Below are positions 40,403 through 51,210 of a stretch of 64,000 nucleotides of DNA, one piece after another; position 1 is the first letter of the stretch, and each line of letters starts with the position of its first letter. The notes beneath the pieces were generated by a model. It ran no database searches. It was not told the DNA's origin and saw nothing but the letters and a program-made list of their open reading frames with translations. A program made the translations under genes and the position numbers. This DNA is from Sipunculus nudus (taxonomy: Eukaryota; Annelida; Sipuncula; Golfingiida; Sipunculidae). The stretch is taken from the NCBI GenBank assembly GCA_026874595.1, contig CM049313.1:67882659-67946658 (forward strand). Reading direction: 5' to 3'.

Positions 40403-41209
40403 TGTCAGGGAACCTTATAACAACAGATGACGTAGTCGTGACGAGCATAAATTTTGTTATGGAGATAAAAAATCAGATTCTATAACACTAAGCAGCGTGA
40501 TATGTCTGGGGGAATGAAAGAAGAAGTCAGTGGTTTTTGTTAACTAATACATATAATTTATTCTTAAAACAACCCTAACATTACAATATACTAAATCAAT
40601 ACAATAACACAGTATAACAAAAGTATAACAGTAAATCGATACAATTACACAGTATAATTATGAAGTGTGCAATACCAGAGTGTCCAGATCCTAAGCTTTT
40701 CTTGATACCACCACTGTCACAGCTCAACAAGTCCTTTTTAACCAAAAGTGAGGTTCTGGTAATAATCCCAAAGGCAAACTGAAGAAATAATAAATAATAT
40801 CTGTTTCTAAGTTCGAAGAATATCTTTAAGTGCTGCAATTATCAGAAAGGTCCACAAACTGACTCACACTCTTCCGTGTCGGCTGGAATATTTCTCTCTC
40901 CTCTCTCTGGGCTCTAAACACAGCCCCTTATTTATAGCTTTTCACCCAAAGCCTTGAAACTTCTATTTCACGAACATCCCAAAGATCAATACAAGACACG
41001 CGCTCATAGAGCGCGAACAGCCAAGAAAATTCCAGATTAGCACGAGCGCTGTGTCTTTACACGCCAGACTCAACACGTGGGCCGGCCTGGCTCGCGCGTC
41101 TCCCGTGCCAACAGACTAATAGATGCTCGCCTAATAGACACATGCAACACTCCACAATAAACCAGGGCCTGCCTTACACGAATCAGAATGTCAACTGACA
41201 GATGTAACA
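40403..41209 (-). mobile_element. Solo LTR, copy 2 (inside the GPCR intron)
   Basis: Minus-strand relative of 24763-25621. The + strand begins TGTCAGGGAACC, counterpart of the inverted LTR end TGTTACGGAACC, and ends GATGTAACA. AGCT flanks both sides (40399-40402 and 41210-41213), a plausible 4-base target duplication. The reverse complement of about 40915-40945 reads GCTATAAATAAGGGGCTGTG, the conserved TATA block. It is slightly shorter than copy 1 and diverged. Confidence 0.72.
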
Positions 41210-41289
41210 AGCTTCCTATACCAGTAAAAAGTACATCTAATATTTAACTTATGACATAGTACATTTTGCGTGAATAAAACCCCTTTCAC

Positions 41290-41770
41290 ACATACACGTT
41301 CTAGGCACCACGATCACCACGTTCTCGGGAAACGCGATGGTCGCAGTGTTGAATTAACGTACAATGGTCTCCAGAGTTCATCGTCAGGTCCCAACCCTCT
41401 ACGACAATGTTTTCCTGTAAAACTTGAGCGCGGTCGATCGCGGCAAACGTGTCGAAACGTACTTCAGAACGTACGGAACGTACAAAAACGTAGTGGACAT
41501 ACAAAGGACGTACGAAGGACGAACTTAGAACGCGAGTGGTCGCCACCATTGCTTGACTGCGCTCTCGGCGTCTATTGTACGTCCATACTACGTTCATTGT
41601 ACGCTCTTACTACGTCCTCAGCGCGTCTTCGGCGTTTTCAATACGCTCTCTTTACGCCCAGGTAGTCCCAAGTAGGTTCTCTTCACGTTCTGTGTACGTT
41701 CATGGCGTCTGTTGTACGTTTTCAGAACGTTCTTACTACGTCTTCTCGACGTACTCCGTGCGTCTTATTT
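41290..41770. repeat. Harbinger left subterminal region, ACGT-rich
   Basis: More than fifteen ACGT tetramers, mostly as ACGTAC, ACGTTC or ACGTCC, in under 500 bases. The right end (about 43985-44285) is similarly dense. Repeated subterminal words in DNA transposons are typically transposase-binding sites. The + and - open frames here (up to 131 codons) are composition artefacts. Confidence 0.65.
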
Positions 41771-42683
41771 TTAATTAAATCTAATATTGTACTTAAATAA
41801 ATAGTTTTAAAAAAAAGTAAAATCCAAATATAAAAACGTAACAAAATAAATCATAAACTTGGTCCAAAATCCTGATTCCACAATACCCAGAAACTTATAA
41901 TTTATTGTAGTTTAGAACAAAATAATATATATTAATTTTAATACATTATTTATTTTCTCTCTTTTTTTTCAGATGGTTACATCACTCTTCATTATTGTGA
42001 CAGTTGGCAGGTATTGGAAAGACCCTCTCATTTAAAATAACATAAAGAATATAAACTTAACATGGGGAACATGAATAACTAAGATTTATTGGCATGTGTT
42101 TATTTAATAACTGTGAGCATTTACATTTTCGTATTATAAGAGCGGAAGCATATGTAATATTTCATTTTTACCGATAAGGTATTCTAATCCTGTTTAACTG
42201 TTGAACTTTTGGGTATATGGAGGAATAAATTTGTAATTTTTATATTTAATATTTACCTTTTCTGACTACATTTTTAGACTATGGGACAAGGGATATATTT
42301 AGGGATTATTTCTTTTGAAAAGGCAGATGCACAATCAACTTTTAATTATGATTTATCACAAAATATTTACATTTTAAACAACTTCCAATTTTTGCATACA
42401 TTACAATTTTACAAAACCACATTTCAACACAATAACAATTATTATTGTTAATTGTCTCTTGTAATGAACTGAAATTTAGCTTTAAAAATTTTTTATCAGT
42501 CTAGGAAACACTTGCAGCCATGGCACAGCTCCTACAGCATGCGAGTAATACCTTAATAAATAGGTTACATTCCAGCTAGACGACTTCGGGATGGACGGCA
42601 TTCTGAATGGACGACAATATAACTTAATATGTAATTAGGAGTTAAAAGTGGGTGTAATTGGTACAGTGATAATTTGATACATA

Positions 42684-42709
42684 ACCCTAACCCTAACCCT
42701 AACCCTAAA
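42684..42709. repeat. Interstitial telomere-like repeat (CCCTAA)n
   Basis: Four exact CCCTAA units followed to about 42745 by decayed relatives (AACCTAAAACC, CCTAATCCTAA). It lies inside the Harbinger element, just beyond the 3' end of its transposase, so it marks no chromosome end. Confidence 0.9.
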
Positions 42710-42770
42710 AACCTAAAACCAAAACCTAATCCTAACCTAAAACCAAGTCGTCCGTCCCTAAGTCGTCCAG

Positions 42771-43803
42771 CTAGAATAACACCAATAAATAATCCCTCAC
42801 ATGTTTTGCTACATTTATTGCTCTGTTGCGGCCTGGTTGAAAGTTCACATTTAAGTTTTGTCCCTGATGCCAGGAACCAGGTATCCCCAATAGGTCCTGG
42901 CTGCATGGGAAAGCATTTTGCATAGCAGGATAGCGTCTCCGCATAATATTTTGCAGGCAAACACAAGCCATAGTTACACTTTCCTATTTCTTATAAGACA
43001 GTTTCAGTATAGTCAACAAACAGGCAATTCGCTGCACTAATATTCCAAAGGCGTTCTCAACCACTCTCCTGGCTTTAGCAAGCCTGTAGTAAAATATCCG
43101 CTCTTCATCTGTGAGATTTTGTCGACTTTAGGGCTTCATATGCCAGGTCCTCAGGGGGTAAGCATCATCTCCGATAATAAAATAGGGTAGATCCTTGTTA
43201 CCTCCTGGTAGTGGTGTGGGTGGGGGGGGGGCAATAGTACCATCCTTTGTTGTAGTCTTGAGTTCGCAGGTCCCGAATATCAGACTGTCCGAACATGATC
43301 CATTAGCACCGACATCCACCAAAATGAATCTGTAGTCTGCATCAACAAGGGCCATCAAAACAATGGAATTGATGCCCTTATAGTTGTAATATGTTGATCC
43401 GCCTCTCGAAGGTCACCAGATTGTGATATGTTTGCCATCTATAGTTCCAAGGTGTGAATAGTGCAAGGATTTTGTGCGCCACTCAAAAGCTGTACATCAG
43501 AGACTTGTATGTGCAGCCAGTAGCCAAGAACCCTACGGTGCAGGCAAGCTACAAGCTTTGAGGCAGTGCTTTCCTCCAGAAGGTGTCTTGACGTTGAATG
43601 CGAGGGCCAACTCTTTCCAACAGTTTAAAGAACATTTGCGGATCGAGGCAAAGAAAATACCTGAAGCTGGCGCGGTCAGCCATCTCCAACTCAATCATCA
43701 GTTGCTCGTACTGGCCGAAGAATATTCTGGTTTGCAGCCAAGGCCACACCCACCACTCGCGCCGTTTACCGTCCTCCTGCATCTCCTCCGCTAAAACAGC
43801 CAA
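42771..43803 (-). pseudogene. HARBI1-like (PIF/Harbinger) transposase, broken
   Basis: On the minus strand the N-terminal part (43803-43549) reads RREWWVWPWLQ, FGQYEQLMIELEMAD and LLERVGPRIQRQDTFWRKAL, hallmark segments of HARBI1-type transposases. About 43430-43390 holds IDGKHI, the first catalytic Asp block, after a frameshift. The frame 43358-43128 continues with LVDADYRFILVDVGANGS and PYFIIGDDAYPLRTWHMKP, the rest of the DDE core. The C-terminal part (42971-42771) starts ACVCLQNIMRRRYPAMQNAF. Stops and at least one frame change separate these blocks. A stretch between the FLATG-like segment and IDGKHI is missing. The enzyme would have cut and pasted the element; it is dead. Confidence 0.9.
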
Positions 43804-44454
43804 GGCGAGGTCTTATGCAGCAATCGATTCAGTCAGAATGGCAACATATATTGCCACAAAAACCTGTGTCTTATATTGCAACATTTATTGCCAAAAACCT
43901 TAAGTCAGAATAGAAATGAAAGCTACTCAAAACACCCTGGGTTCTTATATACCCGCTACTCAAGTCGTACAAAAGACGCACAAAAAACGCACTGAGCGTC
44001 CTACGATCGCAAAACACGTAGTACACACGTTAATCAATCGTAAGATTGACGTGATACAGCGTAAAATATCGTACAGGGGGCGTTGTGGACGTACTAAAAG
44101 CGCACGGGGATCGCACCTTTATGTTCGCGATCCAGTCGTAAGTCGAACGTACTGGACGTAATGACAACGTACAATGGACCAATAATGAGCGTACGTCGGC
44201 GGCGACCATTTCCAACCTCCACGACTACGCACGTTCTCCGAGAACGTGGCGAAACGCGACCAGACGTACGATGAAACGTGAATATGTGAAAGGGGCATAA
44301 TAGGTTGAATTACATACCTAGCCAAGTGGTTGACATGTCATAATTATCCCTCAGAGCCATTTATATTCGAGGATGTTTGCCTTTTTAAAACTAATGATAA
44401 TTTTAAAATACATTGTTTTAATTTAAACTTGGCAAAGTTATAAAATCTGTATCT

Positions 44455-44865
44455 TATCTTGTGAAATGGTCGGACCGGTCTGAAATCCTTTGACGTAAAA
44501 TGCATAGATGAAAGTTGTCTACTTTGTTGTAAAACGGTCCGAATTCTTTTAACTAAAACTGCATGGTCTTTTTGATGAGAATTGTTTACTATTTTGTGAA
44601 ACAATTCGAATTTCCTATGACTTAAACTGCAGGGTTGTTTTTATAAGAATTGTTTACTAACTTGTGAAACTGTCAGAATCATATGACTCAAACTGCATAG
44701 TCGTTTTGATGAGAAGTGTTTATCTACTTGTGAAACGGTCCGAATTCTTACGAACTAAACTGCATCGTTTTAATGAGAATTGTTAACTCACTTGTAAAAA
44801 TGTCCGAATAATTTTACTCTTAACCGGTCATTGTGGTGAAAACTTCTTGCAAATTGACCTAGAAG
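44455..44865. repeat. 68-bp minisatellite, about 6 units
   Basis: CTTGTGAAA(C)GGTC(C)GAATTC-type starts recur at about 44458, 44525, 44592, 44659, 44727 and 44795. Each is followed by an AACTAAACTGCAT..T segment and GATGAGAATTGTTTACT. The regular 67-68-base period is visible by eye; the last unit decays near 44865. Confidence 0.85.
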
Positions 44866-45165
44866 CTTTCAACATAATCTGGTCATTATAAAAAGGAATT
44901 TTCTTGGAAATGGTCTAATAGTGTGTATTACCACGTTGTCGTGATGAAAATAACGATTCTTCTGATCAACTGGTTATATATACTGCCGTTTGATAATATA
45001 CACTATATAATTTTCCTTTAATGGACAAAATGTTAAGTAAGGAAAATTTGTAAAGGCGCAAAAGATAGCATTATCGCCACATCTGTGTCTCAATCTGAAA
45101 AAAAATAATCTTTACATGTTTACAAGTAGGATATTTGTATAACTATGAACCAGCAGTCTAATTAC

Positions 45166-45415
45166 TAGTTATTCCCTTATTACATAATCACAACAAATAG
45201 GGATGGTTGTATTAGAGTGTGTAAGACAGGTAAATTGCCAGTAATTCCCTTTAATATAATAAACGCACCATCAACACTCATAGCTATTGTTGTATTATAG
45301 TACGTAAGGCACGCTAATAACCAGTTGTTCCCTTCAAAAGTACACCCTAAAACACACCATCAACACAAATAGCGATGGTTGTATTAGAGTATAGGCAAGA
45401 CAGGCTACAATAAGC
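45166..45415. repeat. Degenerate tandem repeat, about 3 units of 73-90 bases
   Basis: Units start with (A/T)(T/G)TTCCCTT near 45171, 45244 and 45326. They share CAACA(A/C).ATAG(G/C)(G/T)AT(G/T)GTTGTATTA and a TA(A/G)G(A/G)CA(G/C)G segment. Diverged. Confidence 0.55.
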
Positions 45416-46912
45416 TGCGACTAATGTATTATACATATCAGATTGCGCATAATCAAAATCTTGCTACTGGTACTCCAAGGTCCACAAAAAATGCATTAAA
45501 CGTACAGAGTTTTAGGGCACTTAGGGCACGTGAATTACAATACATAAATTAGCAACTGAACTGTATATGTGTAGCCAATCAGATTCCATTACATTTGTTA
45601 AGAATTAGGATGATCAAATGATGAAAATGAGACTTTATCAATAACTATTTCTTTGAAGGCCCGATTTCGAACAAAGCTACCATTAAAATTAGAAACATCG
45701 TTCATTCAGGTTTGTCAGTGTATCTTCAGTGGAATTATGCAAATACTCCATTACTCATATGAGTTTATCACTTTACTAATTCGATTATGGGCGATTAAAA
45801 CATATTTGATCTGATTATATCACTCCAGTAAATCAAAAGCGGACAAAATGACGCTACTACAAAATTGTCCTTTTGTAATATTTCAAATATCACAGACAGC
45901 TTTATTTAAGGCGCCTGAGTTTTGTGTGAAAATTTCCCCCGAGGGTAATTGGAATGATGGAAGTAGCAGAGCAAATAACAAAGAGAGTAATCCTGAAGAC
46001 TGAACGGCTTAGTATATCCATGTTCAATCTATCAAGTCTCTTTCAGATACGCTTTCAGAGACCGTGATTGGGCTCTTTTGTTTTATATTTCATGAATACT
46101 GAATCCATGCAAGTGTTGCGGCCGAAAACAAGAACTAAATGTAAACAGTATGCAATTCACACGCCGTCTAAACAAGAACATACGCACCTGGAACCGGACA
46201 GGTTTAATGGCACTATGTGATTTGTCTGACGCGCGATGCCCTCCCGGCAATACTAATTGTCGCAGGGCAAGTGTGTATGTGAGTAAATTGATTTGTGTAA
46301 TTTCCTTGTTCGATATTCATGAAAAATATGTCAGAATGACTCCCTGAATCTAGATCTCTGAAAGCGTAGGTGCAATGGCTTGATAGCTTGTAGAAGACTA
46401 TATCAAGTAATACAACATTTAACACTTGGCATAGAATGTTACCCAATTGCATGTACCCAGGGAACGAGTAAAAAGGGATTGATTTAGTAACTTGAGGAAT
46501 GAAAGAAGTCCAACCACCTGTATATATCTTTCTTTATGTATAACATCCTACTTTTAGAGTGCAATACTTTTATGGTTATTTATTCACTTATTAATATTAT
46601 TATTAAATATTTACTATTAACGTTGAACCATGTGTTTAAAATAATATAGTAAGCTCTTTGACAGTAATGACTTCAAGAGCTAGGTTCCTGTAAATTTCGA
46701 AAGTGTAGATGAACAGTATGATATGTCGTTAATATGAGCCAGCAGCATATTACGCGAATAGTATATATTTTTGACACGCCAATCTTCTGGACACAAACAG
46801 CCACACAACACAAGTTCTTGCAAATAGGATATTTTGGTACTGAAAAATAAATGAGAGAAAAGACATAGCGTGATACTTACAGGGCACTGTTTATTATATA
46901 TTTTTTTATAGA

Positions 46913-47290
46913 ATGCACCTTCGTACACTGTTGTCTTCTGCATCTTTGAGTCAACTTTGTAAATCACTCCTTAATGAACTCCATTCTCATTATGAAAGGT
47001 GCTTTGAAGCACTTGTCTGGGAGCCTATTGCTAATCAATATACTTCCATTGAGGAACACTCCCATTCCTCAGATACGATGAACAGATTCAGTCACCCGCA
47101 GAAGGAAATTTCATTAGGTTCCGCTGTCTAATATATTGGTGATGAATTTACTCCGGCTTCTCAGGTGTCCCTGTGGTGTATATCGTGGAATATTAAGGAG
47201 GAGAACATTTTGCAGAACAATGCCGGTGATTTTCTAAAATTTTACAAGTGTCAGATTATTCGGACAGGCACTATACAGCAGTAAATATTA
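46913..47290 (+). pseudogene. Possible LINE endonuclease N-terminal fragment
   Basis: A 72-codon frame (46913-47131) ends in TAA and continues in the same frame past it. The continuation contains CISWNIKEE and, further on, a DFLKFYKC..I segment near 47185-47265. An SWNI(K/N)G-type start followed by a DFL..I..CD segment is how apurinic-type endonuclease domains of LINE ORF2 proteins begin. The fragment then stops, with no reverse transcriptase downstream before the LTR at 47296. The upstream 72 codons are not recognised. This rests on a short motif. Confidence 0.35.
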
Positions 47291-47295
47291 GGGGG

Positions 47296-47905
47296 TTCGT
47301 AACGGAACCTAATTACAACAGGTGATCTGCATAAATTTTGTTACGGAGATAAATCAATCAGATTTGCAACAGGCTTTGATTTCTGGATACTACCACTGCC
47401 ACAGCTGAACAAGAGTCCCTTAACACACGTAAACAGTCAAAATAAATCTTACCAGAGAATAGTCTGATTTAAACTCGAAAACAATATGTTGTATTCCAAA
47501 AGTGAAGTTCTTGTAATAATACCAAAGGCAGACTGAGGATAATCCGTATATACAGTCTGTATAAAGTCCGTAGAAGATCTGTATGTTTTTCAATTATCGG
47601 AATGGTTCCAAAAACTCTGACGAGAGAGTCACACTCTTCTGTGTCCGCTGGTGTTTTTCTCTCTGCCAGCTCAAATCACAGTCCCTATTTATAGATTTTT
47701 TCACCCGAAGCCCAGAAACTTTCATTATTCACGAACATTCCAAAGATGACAACAATACACACGCGCCAATAGCGCATGAACGGACCCGTAAATTCTAGAC
47801 TACAGTGAGCGCTGTGTCTCTACAAGACAGGAACCAACAAGTACGGTTCCCATAGCAACGCCCAGGGTCTGAGCCCAACACGAACCAGAACACCAGGTGT
47901 ATAAT
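47296..47905 (-). mobile_element. Solo LTR, copy 3 (diverged, in the GPCR intron)
   Basis: Same family and orientation as 40403-41209. Shared + strand blocks are GCATAAATTTTGTTA(C/T)GGAGATAAA, the CACTCTTC(T/C)GTGTC(C/G)G segment, and the inverted TATA block (TATAAATAGGGACTGTG in reverse complement of about 47680-47696). Ends and target duplication are eroded. Confidence 0.65.
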
Positions 47906-48585
47906 AAAAAGATACATGAAACAGGGTTGTATAAAAAAGAAGAGTCTTAGACACTTTATGCACCATCGAAAACAGACTTGAAATGTTTCTCTCAATGATA
48001 ATATCAATAGATAATGATTTTATAAGTTGAAGATGTTCTAAATAATATATATATCAGACTATGTGTATTGAATCGCCAAGTGATCACTGGAATCCTCCCC
48101 GACGCCCGGGATTGAGCGATAAAGGGGTAACGGTTAACGAATGGACCCTGGGAAAAAAGGTTAAGGTCAAAAATTAACACCAGGTGCAAACATATTATCT
48201 AAAACTAATACTGTGGGGAAAAATCATAAAATAATCCGCCATATTGGAGATCTAGCACAAACAGAAAATTGCAGAAGATAGAAAAAAAGAAAAAAAATTA
48301 AAATCGATGGTTTCGTACTAGGGGGAACTAATTACGTTCAACCACAACCAATTTTTACCCAAATATTAATATAGAAATAAACTCATCAACCCCAATAGGC
48401 CTTCCAGTCTTGCAGAGGAGGCTTTATGAAACTTCAAAGATAGGATATAAATTCTAGTGATCAACCCAAATTAGATCAGAAGTGCAAGATACCTGGCCAC
48501 GCAAAAAAATTACAGGAATAACGACATAAATGAAAACATGAAATGGAACCATGAAAATTTAAACGATTTTTTATTTTATTTTCAG

Positions 48586-49177
48586 GTGTTTTTTACAGAT
48601 CGGGCAGGGGATGAGGTACATGTTGGGTGTCGGTGTACTGATAGTTTTCGTATCCATCACCGCTCTGTACATCATGGTAGGTGTGAACAGCCTGAGTCGT
48701 GGAGAAAGCAAGTACCGGAATTCCGTGACTATCATGTTGCTGTTCTCTGTAGCTTTTATTGCACAATACTGGCCGCATTTGGTCTTCCTGGACCCGAAAT
48801 GGGCAAGTTCCCGTGCGGCGGCTTCCGGTGATGCAACTCCCGATGCTGCGACTTCCGATGCTGCGATTTCCGGTACCACAGCTGCTACAAACGTTATGAT
48901 GAATAAATTCACTGGTGGTATACATCGTATAATAGACAATCCCGCCACAACCAATGTTTATCTGGACGATACAAGTGTCCCGTCCTCTCAAACGTCACCG
49001 ACTTTTCTGCCTCCTACGCCTTTCTGCACCACGGCAGCAGCGTTCTGGAATCTGGGTGGAGTCTTTAACTGTATTGCTTACACTCTTGTGCGACGGCAGC
49101 TCCTCAACGCCGCTAGGACGAAACGTCAACTAAAACGCAAAGAGAGTCTTAAACACATGCAGCAGATTCAGAGCTAA
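48586..49177 (+). CDS. Atypical seven-helix GPCR, exon 2 (TM5-TM7 and C-terminus)
   Basis: Acceptor TTTTATTTTCAG|G at 48585/48586. The first base completes Arg160 begun in exon 1, and the frame runs to TAA at 49175-49177. Residues 161-356: TM5 about 170-193, TM6 204-227, a third extracellular loop of about 75 residues (229-305), TM7 306-327 and a short basic tail (RTKRQLKRKESLKH). The loop is rich in Ala, Ser, Thr and Asp with repeated SGDAT/SDAAIS-like pieces, far longer than usual for ECL3. TM7 ends NCIAY where class A has NPxxY. The internal ATG at 48611 is not the start: the upstream residues CFLQIGQG fit the chain and the splice phase matches. Confidence 0.82.
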
Positions 49178-49329
49178 TCATTGACTGTCTGACGAAAGTC
49201 AGCACTGGGTTTGTCCCCACTAACGATATATGGTTTCCCTTCCACGAGAGGTCGTTTCTACTCAAAACGATCCTTTCCCTAGCTGTTTAGACCGGCAGCA
49301 AATGGTCAACTTTCCTGCCAACATTGTTT
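49178..49329 (+). other. 3' flank of the atypical GPCR gene
   Basis: Probable 3' UTR; no clear AATAAA was located here. Some words near 49237-49290 resemble 30360-30420, a weak similarity. Confidence 0.35.
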
Positions 49330-50459
49330 AAGGGTCTTAAGGTTTCCTTGTGGATTTTGTAACAAATAACCCGCCAAATTAATACTGAAATAGTAAAAAA
49401 CACTATAATTACCTTAAAATTTTACATAGAGCGTCAATCAATACATTGTAAATTGTGACTCCGAGAACTTAGTTTTATATTATCTTTTCCATAATGATAC
49501 GCTCTTTACACAGCGCTTTACCTATAGGGCTTCTACCTATATCGTAAGGCGCTGTTTGTTATGACCTCGTATCCTGAAGTGCTACACCAGAGGGGAGCAC
49601 TGTATTTTTGTCCAATCTGATGAGACCTTGTGCTGGAAGACAAAACCAAGCGAGGAATACACGGAGCCAATCATGTTTATTTCGTTTTGAGTGACAGCTC
49701 ATCGCCCCGCGTAACCGTCTGAACAGGCCACAGGCTCAGAGAGAACTGCCCCTGACGTGGTTTGCTTAGGGCCTTGGGCACATAGGATGCTCGGCCGGTG
49801 AGCTGTAATTCAAACGAAACGTAACAACAAAGGCTGCGTGCACACCTCGCTGCCTTGTTTCAGTTCTGCAGACAACAGATACATGGCTACGCTAACACAG
49901 TCATAATGTCATAATAGGTCGATGATGCGAGAATGCAGAGTGAGCAATTTAAATTCGACCGGAAATTCATCAAGCGGCGCTTGAAGCGCAGCAATGGGCG
50001 GAGCCAGGATGCCGGTCGAGTGTTTGTTTATTGGCATCTGATTGGCTGCTTATCACATCATACGCACGTTTATTTCAGCGGACAACGAACCGCCATCTGG
50101 TGTCTAAATATATCATAAACGGTCAAAGCTGGCAGCGTGAAAATCAGTTGCTTCTTTAGAAGCGCAAGATTTCAGCTGCCTCGGGAGCGTACCATAATGA
50201 CCACTATTTTAAAAACGGCTGAACCCCCCCATCCCCGTACATTAGCGTGTCACAGTGTAAGGACTTTAATGCAGACAAGATTACTGGACATGGCCATACA
50301 GATCTGAATCTCTTTAATTTACCAGATTATCATAGTCCTCTAAAGTAGGTATTCCATACTATGCACTATAAAATTCAGGCAGAACGGAATGCAAAAGAAG
50401 AGAAGAAAACTTATCATGTTACATAATATTTTGTTTTCGTTATTCAATAAGTTAGTATG

Positions 50460-50502
<43 letters not shown>

Positions 50503-50907
50503 CTTTTCATACAGAAACAAGAAAATGAATATATATGGGGAAATTAAAATAAATTATCTTTCCACCTGTATATGACCTTATTCTCCATTCTACAACGCAT
50601 TTTACAACTTCATTCCTTCTCTAAAAAAACCTTGCTTAAGTTGAAATATTATTCCTCACCGCGGAAGGGTAAAATCCAAAATCGTGCATAACTGCTGTTT
50701 TTGTGTACGTTTGTACTTATTGTCTTAGAATAAAGGCAATATGTGGGTATAGCTGAAATGGACAATACTCACGTATGATGTAAAACAGCTGATATTGTTT
50801 TAAGTGAATGAGCTTACATTGCGCAAGGATGACAGTGAGCTAACATCAACATTTTTCACCCCTAGCATATGGTCAAACAAAATCCACAAAGAAAAAACTT
50901 ATGACCT
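49330..50907. mobile_element. Probable diverged second copy of the fold-back element
   Basis: The left edge (GGGTCTTAAGGTTT then CTTGTGGATTTTGT, to about 49460) matches the left end of 31706-33366. The right edge (about 50819-50907: GCGCAAGGATGACAG ... CAAAATCCACAAAGAAAAAAC) matches its right end. The spans are alike (1.58 and 1.66 kb). The interior is diverged and includes a (TA)n tract at 50463-50501 and DNA that may be unrelated. Confidence 0.45.
50463..50501. repeat. (AT)n microsatellite
   Basis: About 38 bases of alternating A and T. Confidence 0.95.
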
Positions 50908-50959
50908 AAAAATCAGGTTGAGTCTAGTTACAGCTGGTCTAGTTGTGAGGATTGAAAGG

Positions 50960-51210
50960 AATACTGCCCGAATCTGTCAAACTGTAGCATCAAACTTGGT
51001 TGTTTTTCAAGGAACGTCTTCTGTTTACACTTCACATGCGTATGCTTACAAAATATAACCTGTTCCGTTAAGTCCTTAAAACAAATTCACTCATACTTAT
51101 ATAATTTGCCTTGATACAATTCTTATCAAATATATTTGAACGGACTACAATACCCTCTTCACCAATTTATACCTACGCCGCTGGTGTATTTAGAATCCAT
51201 GCATTTCAAT
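50960..51210. repeat. Dispersed repeat, copy 2
   Basis: Matches 30425-30700 in the same orientation, sharing CACATGCGTATGCTTACAAA, GAACGGACTACA and CTACGCCGCTGGTGTAT. It follows directly after the fold-back right end. Confidence 0.6.

Larger units (their letters stand above)
41278..44297. mobile_element. PIF/Harbinger DNA transposon (degenerate)
   Basis: A 3.0-kb element with inverted ends. The left end is CCCCTTTCACACATACACGTT (41280-41300), and the right end in reverse complement is CCCCTTTCACATATTCACGTT. Both continue into GCCACGTTCTCGG-like blocks. TAA flanks both sides (41275-41277 and 44298-44300), the 3-base target typical of Harbinger. It contains a broken minus-strand HARBI1-like transposase. 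Both ends carry dense ACGT-containing words. A second (Myb/SANT-like) protein, usual in autonomous members, was not recognised. It sits wholly inside the GPCR intron. Confidence 0.88.
40293..48585 (+). other. 8.3-kb intron of the atypical GPCR gene
   Basis: Bounded by GTAAGA (40293) and TTATTTTATTTTCAG (48585). It is filled by mobile DNA: an inverted LTR (40403-41209), a Harbinger transposon (41278-44297), two minisatellites, a LINE endonuclease-like fragment (46913-47290) and another LTR (47296-47905). Nested open frames belong to these elements. Remaining parts show nothing recognisable. Confidence 0.8.

Noticed and set aside
41270-41778. 131- and 98-codon frames at the left Harbinger end
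   Set aside because: They lie in the inverted terminal and ACGT-rich subterminal region, and their Arg/Thr/Val-rich content reflects that composition.
42684-42745. Chromosome end
   Set aside because: Only four exact CCCTAA units, inside a transposon, with ordinary sequence on both sides.
44455-44865. CRISPR-like array of regularly spaced repeats
   Set aside because: The units are contiguous diverged tandem copies without unique spacers, in a eukaryotic genome.
48611-49177. A separate 188-residue protein starting at ATG 48611
   Set aside because: The frame continues upstream to a splice acceptor at 48585 with the phase needed by exon 1. As a stand-alone protein it would be only three helices of a receptor.
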